From NCBI GenBank assembly GCA_900552125.1, contig URYK01000053.1:1-18711 (forward strand): 18,711 nt of DNA, written 5' to 3'. Source of the DNA: an uncultured Solobacterium sp. GTDB lineage: Bacteria > Bacillota_I > Bacilli_A > Erysipelotrichales > Erysipelotrichaceae. The first letter of the stretch is position 1. Each line of letters begins with the position of its first letter. Below are positions 1 through 7,146 of this stretch, one piece after another. The notes under the pieces were generated by a model, which was not told the DNA's origin, did not search any database, and saw only the letters and a list, made by a program, of their open reading frames with translations. The position numbers and the translations under genes are program-made.

Positions 1-11
1 CTATGGAATTG

Positions 12-41
12 AGTTATGAAAAAATAAATTCTTTCATAACT
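12..41. promoter_or_regulatory. Inverted repeat upstream of the MBL-fold gene
   Basis: AGTTATGAAA (12-21) and TTTCATAACT (32-41) are perfect 10-bp complements around a 10-nt spacer. It could be an operator for the gene starting at 79, or a weak terminator of a gene left of the window; the following T-tract is poor. A -35-like TTCATA (33-38) and -10-like TATATT (56-61) with a 17-bp spacer overlap the right arm, which would suit an operator, but the resulting 5' leader would be very short. Confidence 0.4.
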
Positions 42-78
42 TATTTGACACTACCTATATTATTTAGAAGGAGAATAT

Positions 79-786
79 ATGAAAACAATACCTATCACAA
101 AAATGATTACTGCATATGAATTTGAAGAATTGACACCATATCTAACATATGTTTATACGATTAAACAACATGATACTATCTTTGTCATCGACAGCTTCTG
201 TGGTTCTTATTATATGGATCAAATCAAGGCACAATACCCTAATCATAAATTTATCCTGATAAATATTCATTATCATTTTGATCATATATGGGGTAATTAT
301 AGCTTTAAAGAAAATAAAATCATCGCTCATCAGCTATGCAAAGAAATGATTTTACTACATGGTAAACAAGAGCTTCATGAACAGCTTGATTACTTTAAGG
401 GTAAACAAGAATTATATCTTCCTAATCATTGTTTTGATGGCAAGCTTTACTCTATAGAGAACTTACAGCTATGGCACACACCGGGTCATACTATAGATAG
501 CATTTCTATCTATGACACCGTTTCAAAGCATTTGTTTGTAGGTGATTCTCTAGAGAAACCATTAGTCCAAACCAATTTACATTTTCTTCAAGAACATATA
601 AAATCCTTAGATTTTTACTTATCTTTAGATTTTAAACAAATACATGCAGGGCACACACTTTCACTAGATAAAGAAGATATTCGAAAGACAAGGGACTATC
701 TATTAAAACTAAAAAACGATACTCCACTAACATTTGATGATGAATATATCCAAAGTATTCATGAAATGAATCTTCATAATTCATAA
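79..786 (+). CDS. MBL-fold metallo-hydrolase
   Basis: A 235-residue cytoplasmic protein of the metallo-beta-lactamase fold; no signal peptide or membrane segment is seen. The metal-binding motif is H64-Y-H66-F-D68-H69, followed by H137 in HTPGHT, D156 in VGDS and a last ligand H192 in HAGH, so a complete two-metal site is present. Enzymes with this bare fold include glyoxalase-II-like thioesterases, lactonases and other hydrolases; the sequence does not reveal the substrate. The ATG at 79 follows an AGAAGGAG ribosome binding site with about five bases between. It is followed after 37 bases by the M24 peptidase gene and then mscL, all on the same strand and apparently one transcript. The fold assignment is secure; the physiological role is unknown. 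Confidence 0.88.
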   Translation: MKTIPITKMITAYEFEELTPYLTYVYTIKQHDTIFVIDSFCGSYYMDQIKAQYPNHKFILINIHYHFDHIWGNYSFKENKIIAHQLCKEMILLHGKQELHEQLDYFKGKQELYLPNHCFDGKLYSIENLQLWHTPGHTIDSISIYDTVSKHLFVGDSLEKPLVQTNLHFLQEHIKSLDFYLSLDFKQIHAGHTLSLDKEDIRKTRDYLLKLKNDTPLTFDDEYIQSIHEMNLHNS

Positions 787-823
787 AATATGTTAGAATA
801 TACAAAAAGATGAGGTGGCAAAT

Positions 824-2080
824 ATGTATAAACAAAGAAGATTATCCCTAACAAAACAATTACCAGAAAATTCAATAGCTTTATTTTTTAGCGGTAAAGC
901 TCCCTATAAAGTCGGCGATGAAAAATATCCTTTTAGTGTCGATAGAAATTTCTATTATTTAACTGGATTAGATAAGGAAAATATGATTCTAGTTCTACTT
1001 AATAAACAAGGGAGAACAGAAGAAATGTTGTTCATTGAACGTTACGATGAAGAATTAGCTAAATGGATAGGCGGCAGAATCTTACCAGATGACGCAAGTG
1101 ATATTAGCGAAATTGACGATATTTATTGGATAGATGAAGTCATGGAAACTCTTGGCTTCCACTTATCTCGTTTTTATGATCATGCATCTAGTGTAGATGT
1201 GTATGCTGATTTTACACGTCAGGAGCCATACCAGGCAGATAGTGAAGCTCATCAATTCACAAGAAATCTGCTTAAACAATACCCTTACATTACGTTACAT
1301 AATGTTGCGTCTTTCATGACTCAATTACGTTTAATCAAAGATGAATCAGAAATAAAATTATTATCTCAGGCAATTGAAATCACTAAACAAGGCATTTATC
1401 ACATGATGGATCATGTAGCCTGTGGTATGAAAGAAAATCAGGTAGAAGCATATTTTGATTTCATCCTAAAATCAAATAATTGTGAACACTCCTTTCCATC
1501 TATTATCGCAAGTGGAAAAAATGCGACAATTCTACATTATGACAGTAATAATGCCACGATTAAAAAAAATAGTATGGTGCTATGTGATTTAGGAGCTGCC
1601 TGTTCATATATGAATGCGGATATAACTCGTACATTCCCTGCGAATGGAAAATTCACCAAACGTCAGCGACAAATATATGATATTGTGTTAGAAGCTAATA
1701 AATATATCATGTCACTAGTTCAACCAGGAATAACTTTAAAAGAATTAAATCAGAAGTTAATTCAATTTTATGAACAAAAACTTTCTCCATTAGGTATGTT
1801 GAAACGTGGGAAAACTGTACAAGATTATTATTGGCATGGAGTATCCCATATGCTAGGTTTAGAAACACACGATGTTTCCCTAAGCAATTATCCATTACAG
1901 GCAGGCAATGTCTTTACCATTGAACCGGGTCTATATTTAGAAGATGAAGGTATTGGAATACGTATTGAAGATAATGTCTTAGTTACAGAAGATGGCTGTA
2001 TCAATTTATCCGCATCTATCATTAAAGAAGCAGATGAAATTGAATCCTATATGAAAGAACATAATATTCATTTCGTTTAG
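824..2080 (+). CDS. pepP: Xaa-Pro aminopeptidase (M24B family)
   Basis: A 418-residue cytoplasmic metallopeptidase that removes N-terminal residues preceding proline. An N-terminal aminopeptidase-P domain (about residues 1-135) is followed by a pita-bread M24 catalytic domain (about 170-415). All five metal ligands are visible, numbered from the ATG: D255 in VLCDLG, D266 in NADITRTF, H342 in HGVSHMLG, E367 in TIEPGLY and E382 in IRIEDNV; the supporting histidine H238 (LHYD) is present too. The GTG at 815 would add three residues but overlaps the AGGTGG ribosome binding site (813-818), so the ATG at 824 is the better start. The stop is 13 bases before mscL, whose ribosome binding site begins at this stop codon, indicating co-transcription. 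Confidence 0.93.
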   Translation: MYKQRRLSLTKQLPENSIALFFSGKAPYKVGDEKYPFSVDRNFYYLTGLDKENMILVLLNKQGRTEEMLFIERYDEELAKWIGGRILPDDASDISEIDDIYWIDEVMETLGFHLSRFYDHASSVDVYADFTRQEPYQADSEAHQFTRNLLKQYPYITLHNVASFMTQLRLIKDESEIKLLSQAIEITKQGIYHMMDHVACGMKENQVEAYFDFILKSNNCEHSFPSIIASGKNATILHYDSNNATIKKNSMVLCDLGAACSYMNADITRTFPANGKFTKRQRQIYDIVLEANKYIMSLVQPGITLKELNQKLIQFYEQKLSPLGMLKRGKTVQDYYWHGVSHMLGLETHDVSLSNYPLQAGNVFTIEPGLYLEDEGIGIRIEDNVLVTEDGCINLSASIIKEADEIESYMKEHNIHFV

Positions 2081-2093
2081 AGGTGTTTCACGT

Positions 2094-2549
2094 ATGAAAA
2101 AAATTATCAATGAATTTAAAGTCTTTATCATGCGTGGAAACGTATTAGATCTAGCTGTTGGAGTTATCATTGGAGGGGCTTTTCAAAAAATCATTTCATC
2201 ATTGGTAAATGATATCATAATGCCTATTATTTCCCTTTGTACTGGCGGTATTGATTTTACCAATTGGTTTATCTCTTTAGATGGAAAGCATTATAGCTCA
2301 TTACAGGAAGCTACTGCCGCAAATGCCTCAACTTTAAATTATGGTGTCTTTATTACTGAAGTCATTGATTTTCTAATTATGGCATTTGTAATCTTTGTTA
2401 TGGTGAAAACAATGAACACCTTAACAAGCAGAGTAAAGAAACCCGTTGAAGAGAAACCACCCACTAAAATATGTCCATTCTGTAAAAGTAAAATTGCATC
2501 AGAAGCTACTAGATGTCCGCATTGTACTTCTATATTAGATACTAAATAG
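2094..2549 (+). CDS. mscL: Large-conductance mechanosensitive channel MscL with zinc-ribbon tail
   Basis: A 151-residue inner-membrane channel that opens under membrane tension to release solutes during osmotic downshock. The N-terminal amphipathic helix and TM1 carry the family signature (FIMRGNVLDLAVGVIIGGAF, about residues 11-30). A periplasmic loop spans about 48-83 and TM2 about 84-107 (VIDFLIMAFVIFVMV). The usual cytoplasmic helical bundle is replaced or extended by a four-cysteine knuckle: C127-P-F-C130 and C141-P-H-C144, a zinc-ribbon-like module. This makes the protein slightly longer than the roughly 130-136 residues of E. coli-type MscL. The gene follows the aminopeptidase by 13 bases with an AGAGGTG ribosome binding site and is closed by a hairpin terminator. 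Confidence 0.96.
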   Translation: MKKIINEFKVFIMRGNVLDLAVGVIIGGAFQKIISSLVNDIIMPIISLCTGGIDFTNWFISLDGKHYSSLQEATAANASTLNYGVFITEVIDFLIMAFVIFVMVKTMNTLTSRVKKPVEEKPPTKICPFCKSKIASEATRCPHCTSILDTK

Positions 2550-2554
2550 TATAC

Positions 2555-2597
2555 AAAACACTCTTCCTTAGCGAATTTTGCAGAAGAGTGTTTTTTT
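2555..2597. terminator. Rho-independent terminator between mscL and the clpC-like gene
   Basis: The stem AAAACACTCTTC (2555-2566) pairs perfectly with GAAGAGTGTTTT (2583-2594) around a 16-nt loop and continues into a T-run on the + strand. It ends the MBL-pepP-mscL transcript. The flanking A-run also gives a short U-tract in the other direction, so it probably serves the convergent clpC-like gene as well. Confidence 0.88.
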
Positions 2598-2616
2598 AGT
2601 TACAAAAAGGCAATTT

Positions 2617-4548
2617 CTATGCCTTGACGATTTTTCCTTTTAATTTTTTAGTTGCTTCTTCTATCGTATTACTATTTTCCACAGCCTCTAATATTGTTTT
2701 TTCTTCTATAGAAATCTCCCATTCCCTCAACATCTTTTGAATAATACACACTTTATCCTGTGATGTTAGATCTTGAAATACAAAAACTTCATCAAAAATA
2801 GAAACAAAATCATCATCTAGATAGCGTTTGATAGATGCTAAGGGATCTATTTTTTCTTGGAACTTTAACGAGCTATTTTTTAAGTATGGAAAATCACCAC
2901 TCATCACAATAATGCTATGACGCAGATCTATTTTTTGACTTTCTCTTTCAAAATAGCCACGTTCAATTCCTTGTTTTAAAAACTGCAATATTTCTATATT
3001 TGCCATATGAAGATTTTTCACATGAACAATCGTATAAGGATTTCTTCGTATTTTAGATAAATGATAATCTAGATTCTGCTTACCATAAGTCAGATCTAAC
3101 TCAATCATTTCTTCCGCATTAAAATAGAGCTTATGAAATGAATTCAATAATGTCTGTTTCCCAACACCACTGCTTCCTAGAAAAAGCCATACGCCTAAAG
3201 GGCGATTACGAATAATCCCCTGCTTGATCCATTCTAGCTGTGCCATTAATTTATCTATAACTTTCTTATGAGAAACAATATTCTGATATAAATCAGTTTT
3301 AATATATGATAACTTATTATGCGTAGATAAAGGAATATTTGTTAATGTTTCCATTACTTTTTGAACACAGGCTATATCTACTTTTTTAATCTTTCTTTGT
3401 TTTGCGTAAACACAAGCTAAATCTAATACATCAATAGCTTTATCAGGGAATTTTCTTTGTGGAATATAATAATCACAATATTTTACAATCTGATCGAAGA
3501 TACCATCTTCTATTTTCACATGATGAAAATCTTCATAATCTTTTTTCTTTGCCTTCAACATTTCTACTGCAGAGGAAAGATCTGGTTCTTTAATCATTAC
3601 AATCTGAAACCTTCTTTCTAATGCACGATCTTTTTCAATATAAGTTTCATATTCTTCAATGGTTGTAGAACCTATACACCTGATAGAACCTCTTGCCAGA
3701 TATGGCTTTAATACACTTGATACATCAATAGAGCCCTCTGATTTCCCTGCTCCTATCATCATGTGTATCTCATCGATAAATAAGATTACATTTGGATATT
3801 TCTTTAATAATTGAATAATATTTTGAAGCTTTTCTTCAAAGTCTCCTCGATATTTAGTTCCAGCTACTAAAGAATTCAGATGCAATTCATAAATAATTGA
3901 ATCCGCAAGAGATGGAACCTCTTTTCTTTCAATCATAGATGCCAGTTTTTCAACTAAAGCTGTTTTACCAACACCTGGCTCCCCTATTAATAATGGATTG
4001 GCTTTATCTTTTCTTGACAATATCGAGATCATAAAATTTAATTCCTCATCTCTGCCTACGATATCCTGATTATCTCTACATTGATTTAAATTTCTTAATT
4101 CCTGATACGTATCCAATTCACATACATCTTCTAGATGAAATTGCATTAATAACTCTTTTTCTTCCAGATCATAGCGATGCAATATTTCTAAAGCAACACA
4201 GCTTTTGCTTTGTAGAAGTGCAATAGTTAATAAATCCACACTAACATTTAGTTCTAACTGATCATCTAACAACAACAATGCTCTTTGTAAAATATCTTCC
4301 ACGACCTGGGTAATCTGTATCTCTACAACTTCCTGATCTCTTAAACCAAATAAAATCATTAAGTCTTCTTTTAATTGATAATAATATATACCCTGATCAC
4401 ATAATACATGAGATAACAATGTTGACGTATCTTTTAAAATTGCCAATAATAAATGTTCACTGCCTATATAGTTATTGCCCATATCTTTCGCCTCTTGTTT
4501 TGCTGTTTCCAAAATCATAGAAGCTTGTGTATTTAAGCGATAATTCAT
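2617..4548 (-). CDS. ClpC-like AAA+ protein with a degenerate second ATPase domain
   Basis: A 643-residue cytoplasmic Hsp100 relative, well short of the roughly 810 residues of ClpC. An N-terminal double Clp_N repeat (about 1-145) precedes an apparently competent D1 ring: Walker A G189-EPGVGK195-T196, pore loop AGTKYRGDFEEKL (229-241), Walker B VILFIDE (254-260) and arginine finger ALERRF (309-314). The coiled-coil M-domain that binds adaptors in ClpC is missing between D1 and D2. D2 (about 425-600) has decayed: Walker A is GSSGVGKQT with Q465 in place of the Mg-contacting Thr/Ser, Walker B reads YTIVHVKN with K511-N512 for Asp-Glu, the GYVGY pore loop is deleted, and the arginine finger and sensor-2 GARPL motif are absent. 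The ClpP-docking loop appears as LKF instead of VGF. A single active ring is inferred. It may be a specialised unfoldase or a regulator; ClpP partnership is uncertain. The ATG follows a GGTGAGG site. Confidence 0.85.
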   Translation of the reverse strand: MNYRLNTQASMILETAKQEAKDMGNNYIGSEHLLLAILKDTSTLLSHVLCDQGIYYYQLKEDLMILFGLRDQEVVEIQITQVVEDILQRALLLLDDQLELNVSVDLLTIALLQSKSCVALEILHRYDLEEKELLMQFHLEDVCELDTYQELRNLNQCRDNQDIVGRDEELNFMISILSRKDKANPLLIGEPGVGKTALVEKLASMIERKEVPSLADSIIYELHLNSLVAGTKYRGDFEEKLQNIIQLLKKYPNVILFIDEIHMMIGAGKSEGSIDVSSVLKPYLARGSIRCIGSTTIEEYETYIEKDRALERRFQIVMIKEPDLSSAVEMLKAKKKDYEDFHHVKIEDGIFDQIVKYCDYYIPQRKFPDKAIDVLDLACVYAKQRKIKKVDIACVQKVMETLTNIPLSTHNKLSYIKTDLYQNIVSHKKVIDKLMAQLEWIKQGIIRNRPLGVWLFLGSSGVGKQTLLNSFHKLYFNAEEMIELDLTYGKQNLDYHLSKIRRNPYTIVHVKNLHMANIEILQFLKQGIERGYFERESQKIDLRHSIIVMSGDFPYLKNSSLKFQEKIDPLASIKRYLDDDFVSIFDEVFVFQDLTSQDKVCIIQKMLREWEISIEEKTILEAVENSNTIEEATKKLKGKIVKA

Positions 4549-4706
4549 AACCTCACCATCCTTACCTATTACATCTTATGAAAGCGTGATGTATCTTTTG
4601 TTAGTATTGCCATTTAATTTCATATTATTTCATCTCTTATTCAATACAGGCAATTTCATTCGACAAATAAATTGGATATACATAGAGTAAGGTAGGAGGT
4701 GATTTT

Positions 4707-4877
4707 ATGGCTAGAAGAATACGTACTACACCAAAGATATCTTCCATTATCATATCTATTACTATTATTTCTATCTCAGTAATTATTGGTTTTATACTAT
4801 TTCCTGTCTTAGGAATTCTAAGTATCATACTAATTGCACTTATCATATTCATCTTAAGCAGACAATCTTCCTGTTAG
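4707..4877 (+). CDS. Small hydrophobic membrane protein, 56 residues
   Basis: An ATG at 4707 preceded by a near-perfect AGGAGGTG (4694-4701) with five bases between opens a 56-codon frame ending TAG at 4875-4877. The product begins with a basic tail MARRIRTTPK, then a very isoleucine-rich hydrophobic stretch (about residues 12-50) with a GFILFPVLG break around 28-36, consistent with two short membrane helices or a hairpin, and ends SRQSSC. No family is recognised. The strong ribosome binding site is the main evidence that it is real. It lies divergent to the clpC-like gene and 51 bases before the next small gene, with which it probably shares a transcript. Confidence 0.72.
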   Translation: MARRIRTTPKISSIIISITIISISVIIGFILFPVLGILSIILIALIIFILSRQSSC

Positions 4878-4928
4878 ATGTATACCCTTTCATTAATTGG
4901 GAAAGATGTAGCTATGGAGGGATAGAAT

Positions 4929-5150
4929 ATGTATGCAATTCGTAGTAAAAAAACAAAGCGCTGGTTTCATGGAATTAATTCTCATGTAGGAAGTACAAGT
5001 TCTTTACGAATAGAAATGGACGATGTTGTACCAATTTTATTTCATACAAAAGAAATGGCTAGAATAGAGCTTTTGCTTCATCATATGTCATCAGGATTAT
5101 ATGAAATCATAGAAGTAGATTTATTTATTAAAGAATCATCTTATGATTAA
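4929..5150 (+). CDS. Small protein of unknown function, 73 residues
   Basis: A 73-residue soluble protein starting MYAIRSKKTKRWFHG, with a basic N-terminus and an acidic C-terminal half (EIIEVDLFIKE). The alternating pattern suggests a small mixed alpha/beta fold; no cysteines, membrane segment or known motif are seen and no family is recognised. The ATG follows GGAGGG with a spacing of about seven bases. The stop codon overlaps the base of a good terminator, which supports a real gene at the end of a two-gene unit with the 56-residue membrane protein upstream. Confidence 0.72.
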   Translation: MYAIRSKKTKRWFHGINSHVGSTSSLRIEMDDVVPILFHTKEMARIELLLHHMSSGLYEIIEVDLFIKESSYD

Positions 5151-5176
5151 AGGCAGCTATCTAGGCTGCTTTTTTT
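5149..5176 (+). terminator. Rho-independent terminator of the small-protein unit
   Basis: AAGGCAGC (5150-5157) pairs with GCTGCTTT (5165-5172), with one G-U pair, around the 7-nt loop TATCTAG and runs into seven Ts. It directly follows the stop of the 73-residue gene. Confidence 0.88.
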
Positions 5177-5271
5177 ATTATGAATTTCATTATCCTAAAA
5201 TCACTTTATTACAGCTTCTCCAAACTTTTAGTTTACTTAAAATCTAACATTATGAACTACATTTTAATAAA

Positions 5272-5300
5272 TAAACATTCTTTTTTCATCTGCTTATGAT
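5272..5300 (+). promoter_or_regulatory. Possible promoter of the response regulator-kinase operon
   Basis: TAAACA (5272-5277, four of six to the -35 consensus) and TATGAT (5295-5300, five of six to the -10) are separated by 17 bp and lie about 37 bases before the regulator ATG. The surrounding sequence is AT-rich, so other placements are possible. Confidence 0.42.
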
Positions 5301-5336
5301 AAACTATATACATGAATGAAACAGGGGTGAAATATC

Positions 5337-6011
5337 ATGTATCATATTATGATAATTGAAGATAATGAGAAAATAAGAACAGAATTAAGTGATTTCCTTA
5401 CTAAAAATGGTTATCGAGCAAGTGCTCCAGATGATTTTGAACATATGGTTAATATCATCCAAAAAGAACAGCCAGATTTATTATTATTAGATTTGAACCT
5501 TCCTTATATTGATGGACATTACATATGTAGAGAAGTACGTAAAACAAGTGATATGCCAATTATTATAGTCACAAGCCGTGATTCTGATATGGATGAATTA
5601 ATCAGCATGAACATCGGTGCTGATGATTTTGTGACAAAGCCATATAACCTGCAAATATTACTTGCGAGAATACAACGTTTATTACAACGTACCTATGAAC
5701 ACAACCATGGTAATTTATTAACTGTTCATGACATTACTTTAGATATATCAAAAAGTACAGTTACTTATAAAGGTCAATCCATTGAATTAACAAAAAATGA
5801 ATTACGTATCATGCATTGCCTATTCCAGAATAAAAATAAAATTGTATCTCGTAACGAGCTTATGCAGCATATGTGGGATTGTGATTTATTTGTAGATGAT
5901 AATACCTTAACAGTCAACATCAATCGTTTACGTAAAAAACTAGAATATATACGTTTAGATGATTTAATTCAGACAAAACGAGGCATGGGATATATTATCT
6001 ATGAAAACTAG
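5337..6011 (+). CDS. OmpR-family response regulator of a BceRS-like two-component system
   Basis: A 224-residue DNA-binding regulator. The receiver domain (1-115) has the acidic pair E8-D9, phospho-acceptor D52 in LLLLDLNLP, switch T79 and K101 in VTKPY. The C-terminal winged helix (about 128-224) has the OmpR/PhoB pattern (ELTKNELRIMHCL, NTLTVNINRLRKKL, KRGMGYII). The ATG follows AGGGGTG. The gene overlaps the kinase start by 11 bases, indicating translational coupling. Placement beside an intramembrane-sensing kinase and a BceAB-like transporter assigns it to the peptide-antibiotic sensing group. It is inferred to bind the inverted repeat at 7061-7076 and activate the transporter operon. 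Confidence 0.93.
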   Translation: MYHIMIIEDNEKIRTELSDFLTKNGYRASAPDDFEHMVNIIQKEQPDLLLLDLNLPYIDGHYICREVRKTSDMPIIIVTSRDSDMDELISMNIGADDFVTKPYNLQILLARIQRLLQRTYEHNHGNLLTVHDITLDISKSTVTYKGQSIELTKNELRIMHCLFQNKNKIVSRNELMQHMWDCDLFVDDNTLTVNINRLRKKLEYIRLDDLIQTKRGMGYIIYEN

Positions 6012-7014
6012 AGAGTTTCTTCACGAGAAAATATATTTTCTATTTATCGCTTTCCTAACAAATCTAATCACAATTGTATTTTTATTCGCTATTCAGGTCA
6101 ATTCAGAAGTTATCATTATTATTTCCCTTCTTCATTGGGGAATGGTATTATCTGTTTTAGTTATTGAATTTCTTAGAAGATATACCTTCTATAAACGTCT
6201 TCAGCAGACACTAGATGGATTAGATAAGAAATATCTTCTAACAGAAGTTATTGACGAGCCATTGTTTATGGATGGTAAGATTTTATACGAAACATTGCGT
6301 ATTACAAATAAATCCATGGCAGATCATGTGAATGAGTATCGCATTATTCAAAATGAATATAAAGATTATATAGAGATGTGGGTACATGAAATCAAGACAC
6401 CTCTAGCTGCCAGCAAACTCATTCTATCAAATAATCCATGCGAAGTATCAGATAGCATTCAGGAAGAGATAGAAAAAGTAGAGGACTTCGTAGAACAAGC
6501 ATTGTTCTATGCACGTAGTACAAATCCGGAAAAGGATTATCTCATCAAAGAATTAAATCTGCAATCTGCTGTATCAAAGGTTATTCGTAAACATTCTAAA
6601 ACATTTATCTATCAAAAAATAAAAGTTGAACTGCATGATGTGGATCATATGATTTATAGTGATAGTAAATGGCTGGATTTTATTTTAAATCAGATTATAT
6701 CCAATGCTTTAAAATACATGCCTAAAGATACTGGTATTTTACATGTATGGGCAGAGGATAAAGAAGATATGATCAAACTTTATATTCAAGATAATGGCTG
6801 TGGAATTGAGCCAAGTGAAATAGGAAGGATTTTTGATAAAGGCTTTACTGGTACAAATGGCAGAAATCATGAAAAAGCTACTGGCATGGGACTTTATTTA
6901 TGCAAAACATTATGTGATAAACTATATCTTGGTATTGAGGCAGAAAGTGTCTTAGACCAAGGCACAACGATTATATTGAGTTTCCCTATTTCAAAACTAA
7001 TGTTGTTGAAGTAA
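6001..7014 (+). CDS. Intramembrane-sensing histidine kinase (BceS-like)
   Basis: A 337-residue membrane kinase. Two helices near the N-terminus (about 11-32 and 37-57) are joined by only a few residues, so no extracellular sensor domain exists; kinases of this layout are controlled by their partner ABC transporter. The H-box is W-V-H129-E-I-K-T-P, the N-box IISNALKYMP, the G1 box DNGCGI, then GRIFDKGFTG and a G2 box TGMGLYLC. The H-box and F-box wording match the BceS/PsdS group. It overlaps the regulator gene by 11 bases and is followed by an AT-rich hairpin that separates it from the transporter operon. Expected to phosphorylate the regulator at D52. Confidence 0.93.
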   Translation: MKTREFLHEKIYFLFIAFLTNLITIVFLFAIQVNSEVIIIISLLHWGMVLSVLVIEFLRRYTFYKRLQQTLDGLDKKYLLTEVIDEPLFMDGKILYETLRITNKSMADHVNEYRIIQNEYKDYIEMWVHEIKTPLAASKLILSNNPCEVSDSIQEEIEKVEDFVEQALFYARSTNPEKDYLIKELNLQSAVSKVIRKHSKTFIYQKIKVELHDVDHMIYSDSKWLDFILNQIISNALKYMPKDTGILHVWAEDKEDMIKLYIQDNGCGIEPSEIGRIFDKGFTGTNGRNHEKATGMGLYLCKTLCDKLYLGIEAESVLDQGTTIILSFPISKLMLLK

Positions 7015-7046
7015 AGAATTATGGATATTATGCTATAATTCTTTTT
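7013..7046 (+). terminator. AT-rich hairpin terminator after the kinase gene
   Basis: AAAGAATTAT (7013-7022) pairs perfectly with ATAATTCTTT (7035-7044) around a 12-nt loop, followed by Ts. The stem is AT-only except for one G-C pair, so termination may be partial. It separates the regulator-kinase transcript from the separately promoted transporter operon. Confidence 0.6.
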
Positions 7047-7060
7047 CTTATTTATTTTAC

Positions 7061-7076
7061 CTTACAAGAATGTAAG
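7061..7076. promoter_or_regulatory. BceR-type operator (TTACA-N4-TGTAA)
   Basis: CTTACA-AGAA-TGTAAG is a perfect inverted repeat whose core TTACA-N4-TGTAA matches the binding motif reported for BceR-like regulators. Its centre lies about 63 bp upstream of the start site predicted from the TATAAT at 7120-7125, the usual location for such activators. A further TTACA half-site at 7092-7096 may be part of a weaker secondary site. Confidence 0.75.
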
Positions 7077-7096
7077 TGTATTGTTATTGAGTTACA

Positions 7097-7125
7097 TGGT
7101 GGGTACTTTCATATCTAGGTATAAT
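7097..7125 (+). promoter_or_regulatory. Activator-dependent promoter of the Bce-like transporter operon
   Basis: A consensus -10 TATAAT (7120-7125) is preceded at 17 bp by TGGTGG (7097-7102), a poor -35. A good -10 with a poor -35 next to an upstream regulator palindrome is what a response-regulator-activated promoter looks like. The ribosome binding site AGGAGGTG of the first gene follows within 20 bases. Confidence 0.62.
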
Positions 7126-7146
7126 ACAAGTACAGGAGGTGTTACT

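Noticed and set aside
45..50. TTGACA as a -35 element for the first gene
   Set aside because: No -10-like sequence occurs at 16-18 bp; the ribosome binding site is already there.
632..835. Minus-strand open frame over the end of the MBL gene
   Set aside because: Lies opposite a clearly coding gene, has no ribosome binding site and no recognisable protein features.
4549..4706. CtsR or CIRCE heat-shock operator upstream of the clpC-like gene
   Set aside because: Neither the GGTCAAA heptad repeat nor the TTAGCACTC-N9-GAGTGCTAA repeat is present; only a 6-bp TACATC/GATGTA dyad at about 4570-4592 is seen, too weak to call.
7081..7146. Upstream in-frame extension of the 66-residue membrane protein
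   Set aside because: It would read through the -10 and the ribosome binding site; the perfect AGGAGGTG clearly serves the ATG at 7147.
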